64,000 nucleotides of DNA. Source: Verrucomicrobiota bacterium (GTDB lineage Bacteria > Verrucomicrobiota > Verrucomicrobiia > Opitutales > Opitutaceae). Position numbers and translations under genes: made by a program. Below the pieces are notes generated by a model. That model made no database searches. It saw only the letters and a list, made by a program, of their open reading frames with translations, and was not told the DNA's origin. The stretch covers positions 1 to 64,000 of the forward strand of contig JAEWBF010000039.1 of assembly GCA_023391285.1 (NCBI GenBank), given 5' to 3'. Positions within the stretch are counted from its first letter, which is position 1. The number at the start of each line of letters is the position of its first letter. Of the stretch, positions 34,220-44,044 are shown piece after piece.

Positions 34220-35812
34220 CTATTGTTTGCCAACGGTATTTTTCAATACGGAGAAACGCGCCGGCTTGGGAACGGGCCAAATGCGAACATTCGGTCCAGC
34301 TTCGATGATGTTTCCCTCTGCAATCATATCGCCTTCGCTGCCGTGCTTCTGGGAATGGATGTCCATCACGGTGTCGAAGATCGCAGCGACGCCGGAAGCT
34401 TGGATGCGGTTATTCAGAAACCGCAGATCACCACAGGATTTCCCCGCGATGATGACATGGGCGAGTGCGGGCGTGCCTTCGACCTGGAAGGTGCATCCCA
34501 CCACCTCGCCGGCGAACGCGAACTCGGTGAATGCGACGTTGGTATCCTTGAACGTGCATTCGGAAAAGACGGTGTTGCCGAACGAGCGGGCCATTTGCAT
34601 GCCGATAGCCGGCGTGGCGATAAACGTGCAGCGTTCGAAGCGCGCGAAACGTCCGCCATCCCCGTCGAGCGTGAGCCCGCCGCGAAAGCCACGATCGCGC
34701 AGGTCGCGCATGAAGGTGCAATCGACGAAGGTGACATCGTAGCTGTTCGAAATGCTGACGATCTTGCGACGGCCGATGATCTGAAGGCCTTCGGCGCGGA
34801 AATTACGCGTGCTGCGCGTGAGTTTCAGGACGGTTCGGGATTTCGCCACTTTCGATCCCGCGGGGATCACGGTGCCGCGCGGATCGTTGGCGGCGCCGAG
34901 ATTCGCGAGGCGAAGAGTGACTCCGTTCTGTTGCTCTACGCGGAATACATTTTCTCCAATGCTGACGGTCGTGCCTCGGGCTGGAACGAAGAAGCCCTGG
35001 CCTTTGCGGAGAGTGACCTGCACAGCGCCGTTTTTCCGCGGAAGGACAAAGTCGGAGACGACTTCGCCGCCCCAGTTGAGTTTAGCGAGGGTGTAGTCAC
35101 GGCTCAGCGGATGTTCGAAGCGGAGGGTGCCGTCGGCATCGATGCCGGCGACGACGTTGAATTCACCGTAATCTTGGTCGAAGCGGTTGGCTCCATTGCG
35201 AACAAAGACGAGATCGCCGGCTGACAACTCGACCTTCGTCGCAGGCAGCTTCAGCTGCACGCGGGAAGACCCGCGTTGGCCGCTGTCAGCGGTGTAGGCG
35301 TATTCATGGGCGGCACCCTCGATCCAGCCGATGTGCCGGTAAGGTGCGAGACTCAGGCCGTCTTCGATTTCCGGCGCGGTAGAAAGTATGGTTTTGTCGG
35401 CTCCCTCGCCGGTGAGCCGCACGTTGTTGCGCCAAATTCGCCAGGAATGTCGGCCGGTGACGTAATGCCCCGCGGGAAAATGAATGGTGCCGCCGTCCGA
35501 GGGGAGGGCGCGTTTCGCGAGTTCGAATGCGACCTCATCGACGGTCCATCGTTCGTCATCGACAAACGGATACGCGCGGCGCAAGGCATGCAGGCTGCCG
35601 AAGCGGCCGGTGCGAACCCACTCGGACACCCGGTGCAACCGCCCGTCGCCGATCGCGCCGAAATCCCGCACATTCAAGATGTGGGGCACTGCGCGCACAG
35701 CGTCGGAAGGGGCCGGTGCTTCGGCCGCGCGAATCGGAGGCGCGCACGCGAATGCGAGCGCCACGGCGGCTGACGCAAGCAGCCGACTGACACGCCGGAA
35801 GGAAGCTGGCAC
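34220..35812 (-). CDS. Secreted right-handed beta-helix (pectate-lyase-3-like) protein
   Basis: About 530 residues. GTG 35812 is chosen because it gives a good signal peptide (RRVSRLLASAAVALAFACAP, then IRAAEA). The open frame extends to a TTG at 35896 through a palindrome and is not needed. NVRDFGAIGDG is the entry motif of the pectate-lyase-3/tailspike superfamily. The C-terminal half consists of short repeats (SNSYDVTFVDCTF, FERCTFIATPA, VFSECTFKDTN, VVGCTFQVEG) forming parallel beta-helix rungs. It is probably active on, or binds, polysaccharide. It is the first gene of an operon with the two-component system. Confidence 0.83.
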   Translation of the reverse strand: MPASFRRVSRLLASAAVALAFACAPPIRAAEAPAPSDAVRAVPHILNVRDFGAIGDGRLHRVSEWVRTGRFGSLHALRRAYPFVDDERWTVDEVAFELAKRALPSDGGTIHFPAGHYVTGRHSWRIWRNNVRLTGEGADKTILSTAPEIEDGLSLAPYRHIGWIEGAAHEYAYTADSGQRGSSRVQLKLPATKVELSAGDLVFVRNGANRFDQDYGEFNVVAGIDADGTLRFEHPLSRDYTLAKLNWGGEVVSDFVLPRKNGAVQVTLRKGQGFFVPARGTTVSIGENVFRVEQQNGVTLRLANLGAANDPRGTVIPAGSKVAKSRTVLKLTRSTRNFRAEGLQIIGRRKIVSISNSYDVTFVDCTFMRDLRDRGFRGGLTLDGDGGRFARFERCTFIATPAIGMQMARSFGNTVFSECTFKDTNVAFTEFAFAGEVVGCTFQVEGTPALAHVIIAGKSCGDLRFLNNRIQASGVAAIFDTVMDIHSQKHGSEGDMIAEGNIIEAGPNVRIWPVPKPARFSVLKNTVGKQ

Positions 35813-36116
35813 GACGGTGCACAGAACGTTGTTAGCTGCCGGAGTTCCGCATGAAAACGGAACTCCGCCCCGGCTGGTTCCCTCCGTTCGAAACAATCAG
35901 ATATCCCCTGAGGTCTGGGGTAGGGGAGAATCGAAGAAGGCAGTCGGGGATTCGTGGGGCATCGTCGGGGACTAGCCCCGATTTCGGTGCGGCCAGTTCG
36001 GGGGTATCGTGGCGCATCAAGATTTCTGCGCGCATCTCCCCCGGGTTCGTTGACCTCTCCCGTGCGTTACCCCGCGCCGGGTGGGTGGCGGTGCGCTGCA
36101 ACGACAAGCACGCAAC
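35813..36116. other. Divergent intergenic region at the start of the EPS locus
   Basis: About 300 bp without a convincing gene between the beta-helix gene and the WcaI-like gene. It holds a perfect 10-bp inverted repeat (35840-35867), a CCCCT/GGGGT hairpin near 35917, and a TCGGGG-ACTAG-CCCCGA hairpin (35965-35981). Promoters of both operons must lie here, but I cannot assign hexamers. Confidence 0.6.
35840..35867. promoter_or_regulatory. Perfect 10-bp inverted repeat, possible operator
   Basis: CGGAGTTCCG, 8-nt spacer, CGGAACTCCG. It lies just upstream of the chosen start of the beta-helix gene. It could be the binding site of the co-encoded OmpR-type regulator or an RNA hairpin in the leader. 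Confidence 0.5.
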
Positions 36117-37391
36117 ATGAAGATCATCCTCTGGGGCATCAATTACCGTCCCGAAGCCACCGGCATCGCGCCTTACAATGCGGAGCTCGCGGAATATCTC
36201 GCCGCTCGTGAACACGACGTCGCCGTGGTCACCGGTTTCCCGTATTATCCGCACTGGCGGAAAGAGCCGGGAGATCGCGGACGATTGTTTCGAAGCGACC
36301 GAATCAACGGCGTCGAAGTGCATCGATGCGCGCAATACGTGCCGGCCGAAGCGACGACGCTTCGTCGAATTGTGCACGAATTGAGCTTCGGCTTGGCGTC
36401 GCTGTTGCGCGTTCTCTTTCTGCCGCGTGCCGATGTTTATATCGTCGTGAGTCCGCCGTTGTGTCTCGGATTTTTCGCGTGGATCGCCACGCGTCTGAAG
36501 CGGAGCCGCTATGTTTTCCACGTGCAGGATCTGCAACCGGGTGCGGCCGTTGGCCTCGGGATGGTGCAGGGCCGCGGGTTCATCCGCCTGCTCTATAGTC
36601 TGGAAGCGTTCGCTTACCGGCGTGCCGCGGCGGTGTCTGGTATTTCGGACGGGATGATGAGTGAATTCCGCCGGAAAGGTCTGCGGGCGCGGAAACTGAT
36701 CTTTTTCCCCAATTGGTTGCGAACCTCGAGCGGCGCGGGGCAGGAGCGTGCGCGCGGAGCGTTTCGGGAGAAGTTTGGCATTCCCGCGAGTAGCCTGCTC
36801 GCGGTTTACTCGGGGAATCTCGGGCGCAAACAAGGCATCGAGATCCTGCTCGAAGCGGCGAAACAACTGGAGACGGACGCGAGCGTGACCATCGCCATCA
36901 TCGGCGCCGGAGCGCAACGCGAGGCGCTCGAAGCGCAAGTCGCCGCGCTGAAGTTGGCGAACCTCCGATTGCTTCCCCTTCTTAGCGACGAGGATTATGC
37001 GCACATGCTCGCCGACGCCGACGTCGGATTGATTACGCAGGCGAGCGGGACGGGGCGTTATTTCTTTCCGAGCAAGCTTCTCTCGCTGCTCCAGGCGGGC
37101 GTGCCGGTCGCCACGGTGGCGGACGAAGAGAGTGAACTTGCGCGGGCGGTGCACGACGGAGGTTTCGGCGTGAATGTGAGGCCGGGCCAGGCGACCGAGC
37201 TCGCGCAGGTGCTGCAGCGTTTTGCGAGCGACTCGGTGTGGCGGATGCAACTCGGGGCCAAGACCCGCTGGGTGCAGCGTTTTTCGCCGGCGGTTGTGCT
37301 GCCCGGCTTCGCGGCGCAACTCGAACGGGTGGTCGATGCCACGGGGGCAGCAGAGGAAATGCTGCAACAGCACGAACTTTCGCGTCCCTGA
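36117..37391 (+). CDS. WcaI-like glycosyltransferase (GT4)
   Basis: A 424-residue GT-B enzyme like colanic-acid WcaI. It begins MKIILWGINYRPEATGIAPYNAELAEYLA and has GFPYYPHWRK, LEAFAYRRAAAVSGISDGM, YSGNLGRKQGIEILLEAAKQL and the C-terminal ASGTGRYFFPSKLLSLLQAG. ATG 36117 starts the conserved part; a longer form from 36081 is not supported. It opens the plus-strand arm of the exopolysaccharide locus, 24 bp before the exosortase gene, so the two are probably co-transcribed. Confidence 0.92.
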   Translation: MKIILWGINYRPEATGIAPYNAELAEYLAAREHDVAVVTGFPYYPHWRKEPGDRGRLFRSDRINGVEVHRCAQYVPAEATTLRRIVHELSFGLASLLRVLFLPRADVYIVVSPPLCLGFFAWIATRLKRSRYVFHVQDLQPGAAVGLGMVQGRGFIRLLYSLEAFAYRRAAAVSGISDGMMSEFRRKGLRARKLIFFPNWLRTSSGAGQERARGAFREKFGIPASSLLAVYSGNLGRKQGIEILLEAAKQLETDASVTIAIIGAGAQREALEAQVAALKLANLRLLPLLSDEDYAHMLADADVGLITQASGTGRYFFPSKLLSLLQAGVPVATVADEESELARAVHDGGFGVNVRPGQATELAQVLQRFASDSVWRMQLGAKTRWVQRFSPAVVLPGFAAQLERVVDATGAAEEMLQQHELSRP

Positions 37392-37415
37392 CGCGTCCAA
37401 TGTCGCCCTTTTTCC

Positions 37416-39044
37416 ATGGATGCTGCCTCCAGCCTGCAAGCCACGAAGGTCCAACTCGCTCCGCAAGAAGTCCGTGTCGCGACGCCTGCGCGTGACTGGA
37501 TCGCGAGCTTTGCGCTCCTCGGAGCGTTCTGGCTGCTGATTTGGAATCAGCAGCGGCTCGAATGGTCGGTCAACCCGACCTACGCGTATGGGTGGGCCGT
37601 GCCGCTGCTCGCGGGATATCTATTCTACGAACGCTGGAACACGCGCCCTGACCGAAGCCGCGGAATCGGCACATGGTGGTGGCTGGTCCTGCCGGCGGTG
37701 TTGTTGATCGCGTATTTACCTGTTCGAGTGGTGCAGGAAGCGAATCCAGACTGGGTGAAGATCAACTGGAGCATGGCGGCGCTGGCGATCGGTGTTTCGC
37801 TGTTTGCCGTTTTTTCCGTGAGCGGTTGGCGCGGTGCGCTGCACTGTGCGTTTCCGATTTTGTTCTGCATGACGGCGCTGCCCTGGCCGGTGTGGATGGA
37901 GGACAATCTGACGAAGTCGCTCATGCAATGGAACGCCACTGCATGTGCCGAAGTGCTGACGCTGGCGGGCTATCCCGCGCTCTCCAAAGGCAACTTGATC
38001 CTCATCGGCACATCGTGGGTGAACGTCGAAGAGGCGTGCAGCGGCGTGCGTTCGCTGCAGACGGCGTTCATGGTATCGCTCTTCTTCGGCGAATTCTACC
38101 GTTTCGGTTGGGTGATGCGCGCGCTGTTGATGTTGAGCTCCTTCGCGCTGGCGTTCGCGTTGAACTTCGGGCGGACGGTGACGCTGACGTATCTCGGCGG
38201 GACGGGGGGCAACGAATTGGCGGACAAGTGGCACGACACCGTCGGAAACATCGTGATGATCTTGTGTCTCGCCGGACTCTGGTTGCTGGCGGAATGCTTT
38301 CAGCGTTGGCGCGGGCAACAGGCTCCGGCTGCTCCCACACGCGCGGCGAAACCGCGTCGTGCGCCCTTTCCCTTCTGGTTCGCGCTGGGTGGACTCGCCT
38401 GGCTGGCCACGGCGGAAGCGGCGACCGAGGGGTGGTATCGTTATCACGAGCGCGCGGCTTCGAAGCCAGTGGCGTGGGATCTCGCATGGCCGGACGGTGC
38501 GCCCGCGTTTCAGCGCGCGGAATTGGGCGAACGGTCGCGCGCTTTGCTCAAATACAACGAAGGCAGTCTCGCATCGTGGGAGACGAGCGAAGGGCACCGG
38601 TGGCAGATGTATTATTTGCGCTGGTTGCCCGGACGCGTTTCGAAGTTCCTCGCGGGGAGCCACTATCCGACGGTGTGTTTGCCCGCCAGCGGGCTGCAAC
38701 TCGTGTCGGAGACCGGACCCTTTGTGTGCCGCGTGGGCGATCTCTCGCTGCCGTTTGTCACCTATCTCTTCGATGACAACGGGCGGGACGTCTACGTGTT
38801 CCACGCGATCGTGGAGGAGAACGAAGCGAGTTACGACAATCGTGTCGTGTATCGTCAGGCGAATTCCACCGAACGGCTGCGGTCGGTGGCTCGTGGCGAA
38901 CGTAATCTCGGCCAGCGCGTGGTGGGAATTGCGGTGACTGGCCCCGTGAGCGCCGCCGAGGCTCGCGACACACTGCAAGCGACGTTGCACGAAATCATCA
39001 CCACCGAGTCCGCTCGGGCCGCCTCGTTCCCCTCCGCGCTCTAA
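37416..39044 (+). CDS. Exosortase fused to EpsI-like domain
   Basis: A 542-residue membrane protein. Residues about 25-300 form an exosortase with multiple helices and the cysteine-protease-like triad: Cys208 in VEEACSGVRSL, Arg253 in NFGRTVTLTYL and His273 in WHDTVGNIV. Residues about 340-520 are an EpsI (DUF3485) domain with SHYPTVCLPASGLQ. Exosortases cleave and anchor or release PEP-CTERM proteins at the cell surface and travel with EPS genes. EpsI is often a separate protein; here it is fused. The likely in-locus substrate is the PEP-CTERM protein at 46892-47587. Confidence 0.92.
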   Translation: MDAASSLQATKVQLAPQEVRVATPARDWIASFALLGAFWLLIWNQQRLEWSVNPTYAYGWAVPLLAGYLFYERWNTRPDRSRGIGTWWWLVLPAVLLIAYLPVRVVQEANPDWVKINWSMAALAIGVSLFAVFSVSGWRGALHCAFPILFCMTALPWPVWMEDNLTKSLMQWNATACAEVLTLAGYPALSKGNLILIGTSWVNVEEACSGVRSLQTAFMVSLFFGEFYRFGWVMRALLMLSSFALAFALNFGRTVTLTYLGGTGGNELADKWHDTVGNIVMILCLAGLWLLAECFQRWRGQQAPAAPTRAAKPRRAPFPFWFALGGLAWLATAEAATEGWYRYHERAASKPVAWDLAWPDGAPAFQRAELGERSRALLKYNEGSLASWETSEGHRWQMYYLRWLPGRVSKFLAGSHYPTVCLPASGLQLVSETGPFVCRVGDLSLPFVTYLFDDNGRDVYVFHAIVEENEASYDNRVVYRQANSTERLRSVARGERNLGQRVVGIAVTGPVSAAEARDTLQATLHEIITTESARAASFPSAL

Positions 39045-39099
39045 CCCCAATCCGCCCGTCGTGTAGTCGGATTTCGGCTACAACCTGCATTCCCGCTCC

Positions 39100-41697
39100 A
39101 TGAATCCTTCCTCCGCTTCCCGTCTCCGCCGTTGGTTGATCATCGGCGTGATCGTCCTCGTTGTCCTTCCCGGCGGCTATTACGTCGCGCGGCATCATGC
39201 CTGGCCCGCTTACAAGAATTGGCGCGGCGAGAAGCTCGCGCGCATGGCGCAGAAGTTCATGGATGAAGGCGACTATGACAACGCGCTCCTCACGGCGCGC
39301 CAGGCGCTTCGAGACAATCAACGCAGCTTGGTGCATTGGCGGCTCGCGACCGAAGCCGCCAAAGCGAAGCAGTCGGCGGAAGCCATTTACTACCAGCAAA
39401 ACGTCGCGCGCTTGGACAAGACGCTCGCGAGCCGCATCGAATTGATCCGGATTGCGCTGCAGCACGGCGTGACGCGTTCCGCCCTCGATGCGATCGAAAA
39501 CGCCGAGGAGGAAGCCAAGGACAGTCCGGAATTTCACGAGCTGGCGGCGCGGACCTATCTGGGCGTGGGACGCACGGTCAAAGCGAAGATGCATCTTTAC
39601 TCGCTGATCGATTTGCAGCCGGAGAATCATGCGGCGCGGCTGGATCTGGCGGAGCTTGAGCTCGCGGAAGACACCGACGGTAAGAACCAGGAGTTGAGGA
39701 ACCGGATCGAAAGCCTGGGCCGCGTGCCGGAACTGCGGGTGCGAGCTTTGTCGCTCTTGTTGCGGGATGCGATCAACGCTCAGTCGAGCGAACGGGCGTT
39801 GAGGTATGCCGAACAACTCCGGGAGAGTGAAGATCTGAGCGGCGAGCACAAGGTGCTCGTGCTGGGCGGGCTGGCCCATGGCGACGAAGCCCAGGCGGCA
39901 GAATATCGGCGCACACTCGAACGAGAGTTTGAAAACGATCCCGCGTCGGCGGTGGCGCTGGCGGAATATTTTCGCAAAGAAGGCCCGCCGATGGAGGCGC
40001 GGAAGTGGTTCGATTCGCTGCCGCGCGAAACGCGCGAACAGCCCGCGGTGCAGGAAGCGATCGCGGCGGCGTTCCTCGAGTGGGGAGAGTGGGTGCGGCT
40101 CGATCAGGCGATCGCCTCAGGACCTTGGGCGGAGCGGGAGTTCATGCGGCAAGCGTTCATCGCTTACTCGGCGCGCAAGACGGCGCGCTTCGCCGACGCG
40201 GGCAACGCATGGCGCCTCGCGGTGATCCAAGCCGGCGACAGTCCACGAAAGATATCCGAACTTCTCGCGCTCGTTGCGCGTTGGGGGTGGCAAAGCGAGC
40301 AATATGACCTCGTGTGGAAACTATTCGCGCTCATGCCGCGAAACGAATCCATCAGCCGGCAGCTGATCGCGTGGGAGCATCATCAGGGACGGACGGCCAA
40401 CTTGAACCGCATCTACGCCCGCCTCGCGGAGTTTTCTCCCGACGACCGGATGATTCGAAACAATTACGCCTATACGAGCCTGCTCTTGGACGCGAATCTG
40501 TCCAAGGCTTACGAATACGCGCGCGAAAACTTCCGGGCTGAGCCCGAGAATCCGTTTTTCGTGACCACCCAGGCGCTTGCGCTCTACAAGCAGGAGAAGC
40601 CGAAGGAGGCGCTGGCGTTGCTCGAGACGCTGCGGCCGGCGGCGTTGTCGGCGCCGGAGCGGGCGATGTATCGCGCGCTCTTTCGCGCGAGATCCGGCGA
40701 CGCCGCGGGCGCGGCGGATATTTTGAGCGGCTTCCGCGCGGGGAAATTTCTTCCGGAGGAGCGTCGTTTCGTGGAAGTCACCGGTGAGGAAATCGCGCGA
40801 ATCGACCGCCAACGCGGCGAGGAGTTGAGGCTCTACGCGCTCGATAACCGCGGTGAAATCGATCGTTCGAAAGGATGGATGCGGATCGTGCCCGACGTGA
40901 CGGCGGAGGAGGCGACCGTCGAGATGCAGGCGGCGGATTCGCTCTTTGCGATCGGCGACCTCTCGGGGCTTTCGGCGCAGTTGCGCAAAGGCGGATGGGG
41001 CGAACGCGAGCACCTCCGGCTGGCGTTGGTGGCGTATGTGTCGCGTCAACGCGGAGACGATAGCGCGACGCGTTCCTACTGGCGGACTGCGGTGGGCACG
41101 GCATCCGGGGACCGCGGCAAGCTGGAGCAACTCCGCGCGATCGCGACCGCCTGGGAATGGCAGGCGGAGCGTATCGATGTGCTCGCCCGGATCTTCGACA
41201 GCGACGCGGGTAACTCCGAACATTTCGCCGAGTTGATGAAACACTATCGGGCGGTGGGACGGACCGCGGATCTGGTGTCGGTGCTGAACGCATATTTGTC
41301 GGTGCATCCGCGGGATCAGGCCCAACGATGCGACCTGGCGTATTACAGCATGCTGAGCGGCTTGAATCTGGCGCGGGCCTACGTTGCAGCGCGCGAGGTA
41401 TATATCGAGTCTCCCAACGACCCGCGTCGGCGAGTGGTTTACGCGTTTTCCCTTTGGAAGCAGCGTCGTCCCGCCGAGGCTTGGGAAGTGCTGGAAGAGG
41501 CAAATGCGGTCGCGACCGATTTGGTTCCGGTGGAATTGCTGCGGGCCGCGGTGCTCGCGGACATGGAGCGTCGGGACGCGGCAGCTGAAGCACTGCAGAA
41601 ATTCGATTCCGCCAAGGCCCTGCCGGAGGAAGCTCGCATCGCGGCGGTTCTGCAGAGCAAGCTCAAGGAAGATGCGCGCGTGTCGCGCATCGACTGA
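39100..41697 (+). CDS. TPR-repeat membrane-anchored protein
   Basis: An 865-residue protein with an N-terminal TM anchor (RRWLIIGVIVLVVLPGGYYVA), then a long alpha-helical solenoid of tetratricopeptide repeats, for example FMDEGDYDNALLTARQALRDN and RTYLGVGRTVKAKMHLYSLIDLQPEN. Two similar blocks (NNYAYTSLLLDANLSKAYEYAREN and CDLAYYSMLSGLNLARAYVAARE) suggest an internal duplication. TPR proteins commonly accompany exosortase EPS loci (the PrsT-like role) and probably scaffold secretion or assembly. It lies 55 bp after the exosortase gene and is probably in the same operon. Confidence 0.85.
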   Translation: MNPSSASRLRRWLIIGVIVLVVLPGGYYVARHHAWPAYKNWRGEKLARMAQKFMDEGDYDNALLTARQALRDNQRSLVHWRLATEAAKAKQSAEAIYYQQNVARLDKTLASRIELIRIALQHGVTRSALDAIENAEEEAKDSPEFHELAARTYLGVGRTVKAKMHLYSLIDLQPENHAARLDLAELELAEDTDGKNQELRNRIESLGRVPELRVRALSLLLRDAINAQSSERALRYAEQLRESEDLSGEHKVLVLGGLAHGDEAQAAEYRRTLEREFENDPASAVALAEYFRKEGPPMEARKWFDSLPRETREQPAVQEAIAAAFLEWGEWVRLDQAIASGPWAEREFMRQAFIAYSARKTARFADAGNAWRLAVIQAGDSPRKISELLALVARWGWQSEQYDLVWKLFALMPRNESISRQLIAWEHHQGRTANLNRIYARLAEFSPDDRMIRNNYAYTSLLLDANLSKAYEYARENFRAEPENPFFVTTQALALYKQEKPKEALALLETLRPAALSAPERAMYRALFRARSGDAAGAADILSGFRAGKFLPEERRFVEVTGEEIARIDRQRGEELRLYALDNRGEIDRSKGWMRIVPDVTAEEATVEMQAADSLFAIGDLSGLSAQLRKGGWGEREHLRLALVAYVSRQRGDDSATRSYWRTAVGTASGDRGKLEQLRAIATAWEWQAERIDVLARIFDSDAGNSEHFAELMKHYRAVGRTADLVSVLNAYLSVHPRDQAQRCDLAYYSMLSGLNLARAYVAAREVYIESPNDPRRRVVYAFSLWKQRRPAEAWEVLEEANAVATDLVPVELLRAAVLADMERRDAAAEALQKFDSAKALPEEARIAAVLQSKLKEDARVSRID

Positions 41698-41959
41698 GTA
41701 GATAACTGCGTGGGCGGATCAGTCGCGGGTAGCGCGAACGAGTCACGCTCGAGGCCGGCAGCGGCTCAGCTGCGAGCGTCGTGTGGTGCTGTGCCAAATC
41801 GGAGAAAGCCCCTTCTGGGCATGGGGTTTTTACCGATTGTTCCCATGGGGCTTGTTAAGCGGCTGTTAATCCGTGAGCGCACCGATGTTGTGATTGTCTA
41901 GCGGCAAGGCGCGCGGTGAGAAGGCGGTGCGAAAAGCACCAACCTTCGAACCACGCGTC

Positions 41960-44041
41960 ATGTTTCATCGATTAGCCGTCCTCGTCACCGCCCTCGTTTT
42001 CTTTCACAACGCGCTGGTCGCACAAGAGCACTTCGTGGGGGCGTTCGCCGAGCCCGCCGATGGCGGCAACTTGGACACCACGCATTCAACCTTTGATGGG
42101 GTTACCGTGACGATCGTGCCGCGGGCGCATGCCAGCGAGGCTGTGAGCGGCGGCACTCGGTGGCGGAACGTGTGGTTCGCGGTCCGCGGAGTTGCGGGCA
42201 AGACGCCAGTCTTCCGTCTGCCGCTCACGTCACCCGGCAGCGGGAAGGTCATTCTCTCCGGAGACAAGGTCTCGTTCCAAAACATCAAAATGGTCTGGAG
42301 CTATGAGTCCAAGCCGACCGCGTGGAACTCGTTCGACACCTACACGCGCAGTGGCAGCGGCACGGGGTCGTGGCGGGTGGAGGGGCGCAACTCGCAACCA
42401 TTTACCCAGGATGTTGTGTATGTCTCGATCAACCAGCGGGCGGCCGTCGAGGATTTCTACGAGTGGCTCGAAGCTCACGTGCTCACGCATCCCCGGGTGA
42501 GCGCCACGCCCAGCGAGGCGGCTCCGGCCACCTTTGTGATCGGGTATCAATCTGGAGCGCCAGCGAACGCGGCGTTTAGTCGGACGATTCCGGACATGCC
42601 GCTCTTTGCGTTCATGGTGAAAGATCCGCAGGCGAATCCGACCAAGCTCGTCATGTTGGTGAGCGGGCAGCATCCCTACGAAGGCCAGAACAAGGTCGCG
42701 CTGAAGGCGGCGATCGACTGGATCATCAATTCGGATACGCCCGAGGCGAAGGCCTATCGGGCGCGGTATGTGACCGTCGTTTACCCGTTCGTGAATCCTA
42801 CCGGAGAACTCGCCGGTCTCTGGCGCGGGACGGCGTATGCGCCTTACAAGGACACGAATCGCAACTGGCACACGGGCGAGACGGTCCCTTCGCGTAATCG
42901 CGGAATCGATACGGTCATCGTGCACAAGAATGCGATGAAGCGCGACATCGAGGCGCTCGGTCTCGGCGAGCCGTATGCAGTTTTCGATTACCATCAGAAC
43001 TACGGAGATCGTCCCGCGACGCCGGACTACCTGTTGCGTGCCACTCTCTCGACTTCGGGCTCCGCGCCCGCGGCGCGTCAGGCGGCGCTGACGGACTTCG
43101 CTCCGTATTTCGCGCGGCTGCAGACGATGACCACCATCGGCGATGCGCCGTCGGATCTGACGTCACAGGAAACGTTGCGGGGCTATATGGTGGCCCGCGG
43201 CGTGAAGCTGCCCCTGACCTTCGAACGCAGTGTGTATAATTCGCTCGATACGGAAGTGATCTTTGGCGAGGCGACGGTGAAGGCGTTGGTGGACCCGGTC
43301 ATGGTTGCGGTGCCGCCCGTGCCTCAGCCGGAACCCGCTCCCGAGCCGGAACCCGCTCCGGAGGAATCGAAATCGGAGCCGGAGGCACAGCAGCCGCAAC
43401 CGGCGCCCGAAGAAATTGCCGACGTGGAAGTGGAAGCGCCTGCGGAAGAGCCGTCTGAACCCGCAGAAGAGAGTCCGGCCCCCGCGCCCGAAGAGGTTGC
43501 GCCGGAGGCGGTGGTGCTCGTCGCGGATTCGTTCGAAGGAGGATCGTTCCTCAACAAGCGGGTGCCGGACGGCACGAGCGTGAACGACGCGGCCTGGTCG
43601 GTGCACAGTGGCGTTATGACGATGGCGACAAACACCTCGGTGACGACGAACACCAGCGCGCATGCGACGATCGATTGCTCGGCTGCGGATGCAGTGGTGA
43701 CCACCGTCGTGGCGATTGGCTCGAACAACACGGGGCTGGTGCTCCGTTCGTCGAACAGCTCGAACTATCTTCGCTTCATGATCTCGAGTTCCCGCTGGAT
43801 GCTGCAGAAAACGGCGGCGGGTCAGACATCCTCGATCGCGAGCGGGAGCGGAGCGTTCGCAACCACGGCGGACCACACTTTGTCGGCGCGGCTGGCGGGA
43901 ACGTCGATCACGTTGATGGTGGATGGCGTGGAACTCGGGACCTTCGAGGTGGAGTTCAATCGCGACGCCACGCGACATGGCGTGATGAGCAACGGCAGCG
44001 GCGTGCGCTACTGGCGGGAATTCGCCGCGACGAGACTGTAA
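41960..44041 (+). CDS. Secreted M14 carboxypeptidase-like protein with C-terminal jelly-roll domain
   Basis: 693 residues. ATG 41960 gives a signal peptide (FHRLAVLVTALVFFHNALVAQ). An N-terminal beta domain precedes an M14-type zinc peptidase core: His238 and Glu241 in SGQHPYEGQNK, NPTGELAGLWRGT, Asn300/Arg301 in KDTNRNW, and His345 in FDYHQNYGD. A Pro/Glu-rich linker of about 80 residues leads to a LamG/concanavalin-like domain. There is no PEP-CTERM tail, so it is not an exosortase substrate. The 262 bp upstream contain two GCATGGGG/CCATGGGG direct repeats near 41820-41850 and no gene. A role in trimming peptides or matrix proteins is inference. Confidence 0.78.
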   Translation: MFHRLAVLVTALVFFHNALVAQEHFVGAFAEPADGGNLDTTHSTFDGVTVTIVPRAHASEAVSGGTRWRNVWFAVRGVAGKTPVFRLPLTSPGSGKVILSGDKVSFQNIKMVWSYESKPTAWNSFDTYTRSGSGTGSWRVEGRNSQPFTQDVVYVSINQRAAVEDFYEWLEAHVLTHPRVSATPSEAAPATFVIGYQSGAPANAAFSRTIPDMPLFAFMVKDPQANPTKLVMLVSGQHPYEGQNKVALKAAIDWIINSDTPEAKAYRARYVTVVYPFVNPTGELAGLWRGTAYAPYKDTNRNWHTGETVPSRNRGIDTVIVHKNAMKRDIEALGLGEPYAVFDYHQNYGDRPATPDYLLRATLSTSGSAPAARQAALTDFAPYFARLQTMTTIGDAPSDLTSQETLRGYMVARGVKLPLTFERSVYNSLDTEVIFGEATVKALVDPVMVAVPPVPQPEPAPEPEPAPEESKSEPEAQQPQPAPEEIADVEVEAPAEEPSEPAEESPAPAPEEVAPEAVVLVADSFEGGSFLNKRVPDGTSVNDAAWSVHSGVMTMATNTSVTTNTSAHATIDCSAADAVVTTVVAIGSNNTGLVLRSSNSSNYLRFMISSSRWMLQKTAAGQTSSIASGSGAFATTADHTLSARLAGTSITLMVDGVELGTFEVEFNRDATRHGVMSNGSGVRYWREFAATRL

Positions 44042-44044
44042 GCC

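Noticed and set aside
35813..35896. Longer N-terminus of the beta-helix protein from a TTG codon
   Set aside because: The extra residues translate a palindrome, have no export-signal character, and precede a clear signal peptide that starts at GTG 35812.
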